Source: an uncultured euryarchaeote
GTDB taxonomy: Archaea > Thermoplasmatota > Poseidoniia > Poseidoniales > Poseidoniaceae
Reading direction: 5' to 3'
Assembly (NCBI GenBank): GCA_937881505.1
Contig: CALGEM010000114.1
Coordinates: 1-5,831 of the forward strand
DNA: 5,831 nt
The notes under the pieces are model-generated. The model made no database searches. It was not told the origin of the DNA and was given only the letters and a program-made list of their open reading frames with translations. The position numbers and the translations under genes are program-made. Shown here in pieces: positions 4,807 to 5,831 of this stretch (position 1 is the first letter of the stretch; each line of letters opens with the position of its first letter).

Positions 4807-5831
4807 TCAGAGTTCGTAGATGTCGAGGATGCCGTCGTTGTCGTCGTCATCGTCCTCGTGATCTTCAATTCCGTCGTTGTCAGCGTCGAATTGACCCGTG
4901 AGATCGTTGCCGTCGTTGACTTCAAACCAGTCCAGGAGACCGTCGTTGTCGTCATCGTTGTCGGTAAGATCCCAAATGCCATCGTTGTCGTGGTCGTAGC
5001 GGTAGCTTCCGGCAACGCCGTCGATTTCGTCAACATCGAGGATGTTGTCGTTGTCATCGTCGTCGTCTTCAGCGTCGTCCATACCATCGTTGTCGTGGTC
5101 GCGGGACAAGTCTTCGCCCATGTCGCCAATGTCATTTCGGTTGTCAATGCCATCGTTGTCGATGTCCAAGTCAACAGCATCGGAGATGCCGTCGTTGTCG
5201 TGGTCGTAGATGTTGGTGTTGGGGTCGCCATCGTTCACTTCCTCGCGGTCGTCGATGCCGTCGCCATCAGCGTCATCATCCTCGAAATCGTCGGTGCCGT
5301 CGTTATCGTGATCCAATGGTGAATCATCGATTGCGTCGGGGATACCGTCGTTGTCGTCGTCGTTGTCAACGTCGTTCGGGATACCATCGCCATCGTTGTC
5401 GTTCTCGTCCTGGTTGTCGAGCTGCTGGCCTTGCTGCTGGTCGGATTGCTGGCCTTGTTGACCCTGCTGTCCGTTCTGCGTCTGACCTTGCTGCTGCTCG
5501 TTCTGACCGTTCTGGTTCTGACCGTTCTGGTCTTGGCTGGTCTGGTCGCCTTGCTGGCCGCCTTGTTGGCCGCCTTGCTGTTGCTGTCCTTGTCCGTTAT
5601 CCTGCTGCTGGCCTTGTTGGCCTTGCTGACCTTGCTGACCTTGGCCTTGCTGTCCAGACTGGCCTTGTTGACCTTGTTGTCCGGATTGCTGACCTTGCTG
5701 GGAGCCTTGACCTTGCTGTCCTTGCTGACCTTGTTGGCCACCTTGTCCTTGCTGTCCTTGCTGTCCAGATTGGCCTTGTCCTTGACCTTGTCCTTGACCT
5801 TGTCCTTGACCTTGTCCTTGACCTTGTCCTT
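4807..5831 (-). CDS. Gln/Gly-rich protein with C-terminal TSP3-like calcium-binding repeats (5' end beyond window)
   Basis: Seen: an open frame from the window edge to TGA at 4807-4809, with a second in-frame stop (TAA, 4801-4803) two codons on. 340 residues are visible. The first 135 or so are almost only Gln and Gly (GQGQ, then QQG and SGQQG units, with some Asn and Asp toward the end). Residues 144-340 hold twelve Asp loops of the DHDNDGIxD or DDDNDGIxD type, ending in ILDIYEL. No cysteine or membrane segment is visible. The Met near 5316 lies inside the repeat array and is not the start. Known: such Asp loops bind Ca2+ in secreted proteins. Inferred: the Gln/Gly stretch is a flexible linker joining an unseen N-terminal domain to the Ca-binding tail. 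Some bacterial Bat-type VWA proteins also carry Gln-rich tails, but nothing here shows a VWA or TPR domain. It probably works at the cell surface, like its downstream neighbour. Confidence 0.92.
   Translation of the reverse strand, partial: GQGQGQGQGQGQGQGQGQGQSGQQGQQGQGGQQGQQGQQGQGSQQGQQSGQQGQQGQSGQQGQGQQGQQGQQGQQQDNGQGQQQQGGQQGGQQGDQTSQDQNGQNQNGQNEQQQGQTQNGQQGQQGQQSDQQQGQQLDNQDENDNDGDGIPNDVDNDDDNDGIPDAIDDSPLDHDNDGTDDFEDDDADGDGIDDREEVNDGDPNTNIYDHDNDGISDAVDLDIDNDGIDNRNDIGDMGEDLSRDHDNDGMDDAEDDDDDNDNILDVDEIDGVAGSYRYDHDNDGIWDLTDNDDDNDGLLDWFEVNDGNDLTGQFDADNDGIEDHEDDDDDNDGILDIYEL
4810..5400 (-). repeat. TSP3-like Asp repeat array of the upstream protein
   Basis: Residues 144-340 of the visible part hold twelve loops, including DNDGDGIPND, DHDNDGTDD, DADGDGIDD, DHDNDGISD, DHDNDGIWD and a terminal DDDNDGILD. 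Glycine-to-glycine spacing is 13 residues within pairs. One loop has Asn in place of Gly (DDDNDNILD). Unlike the neighbouring gene, the array has only short linkers and no large inserts, and it runs to within a few residues of the C-terminus. Confidence 0.9.
5422..5831 (-). repeat. Gln/Gly low-complexity coding repeat
   Basis: About 135 codons encode nearly only Gln and Gly. From the window edge inward the order is pure GQ dipeptides, then GQQ and SGQQ units, then stretches with Asn and Asp (QNQNGQNEQQQ) that grade into the acidic array. CAA and CAG alternate, as do GGA, GGT and GGC, so selection on protein composition and not only DNA slippage seems to hold the pattern. The repeat continues beyond the window. 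Confidence 0.9.
5775..5831 (-). repeat. Perfect 12-base tandem repeat encoding GQGQ
   Basis: Minus-strand unit GGACAAGGTCAA is repeated without error for 57 bases, up to the window edge. The unit is a multiple of three, so gain or loss of copies changes protein length without shifting the frame. It lies within the Gln/Gly stretch of the upstream gene. Confidence 0.92.

Noticed and set aside
4611..5231. Thr-rich minus-strand frame crossing the intergenic gap
   Set aside because: It is a shifted frame of the Asp repeats (ACG/ACC/ACA from GAC-AAC runs) and crosses the terminator hairpin. The DNDG frame carries the real pattern.
4858..5322. Val/Ile-rich plus-strand frame resembling a membrane protein
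   Set aside because: The apparent hydrophobicity comes from reading Asp/Asn codons on the wrong strand, opposite the upstream gene's repeat array.
5235..5741. Lys/Ser/Ala-rich minus-strand frame opposite the Gln/Gly stretch
   Set aside because: It is a frame shift of CAA-GGN repeats (AAG, AGC, GCA). The GQ frame joins in phase to the Asp array and has the proper stop.

Overview
The window holds two large, very acidic, repeat-built coding regions, both on the minus strand and both cut by a window edge. Nothing convincing is encoded on the plus strand. The upstream gene (5831 to 4807, 5' end missing) runs from a glutamine/glycine low-complexity stretch into twelve calcium-binding, thrombospondin type 3 (TSP3)-like Asp repeats and then stops. 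A 232-base gap follows, with a GC-rich hairpin and T-rich tail that looks like a terminator, and then a short leader with two Shine-Dalgarno-like motifs. The downstream gene (4574 to 1, 3' end missing) encodes at least 1524 residues: an N-terminal hydrophobic anchor or signal, a short N-terminal domain, a very long TSP3-like array broken up by inserts, and a C-terminal beta-rich, sequon-rich region that continues past the edge.

The frame of the large gene was read codon by codon from the ATG at 4574 to base 1 without a stop. The upstream gene was read the same way from 5829 to its stop at 4807-4809. The repeats are built almost wholly from GAC, GAT and AAC codons. Their complements contain no stop codons, so the opposite strand shows long valine-rich frames and the shifted frames show threonine-, serine- or arginine-rich frames. 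I treat all of these as shadows.

The organism is not settled. The strong GAGGTG ribosome-binding motifs, moderately high GC, a giant exported Asp-repeat protein with many N-glycosylation sequons, and the general style of the beta domains best fit a marine planktonic archaeon such as Marine Group II (Poseidoniales). A marine bacterium (Bacteroidota or Planctomycetota type) with TSP3 surface proteins remains possible. There is no rRNA, tRNA or housekeeping gene here to decide.

Functionally this looks like a cell-surface locus: two neighbouring genes for calcium-binding, extended, probably adhesive or structural proteins, separated by a terminator and so probably transcribed independently. I see no defence system, mobile element, CRISPR array or RNA gene. 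The most unusual points are the GVxTSVxI...GSGYxxGD beta module inserted in the Asp array, the Gln/Gly stretch joined to Ca-binding repeats, and two cysteine/aromatic inserts of unknown fold.
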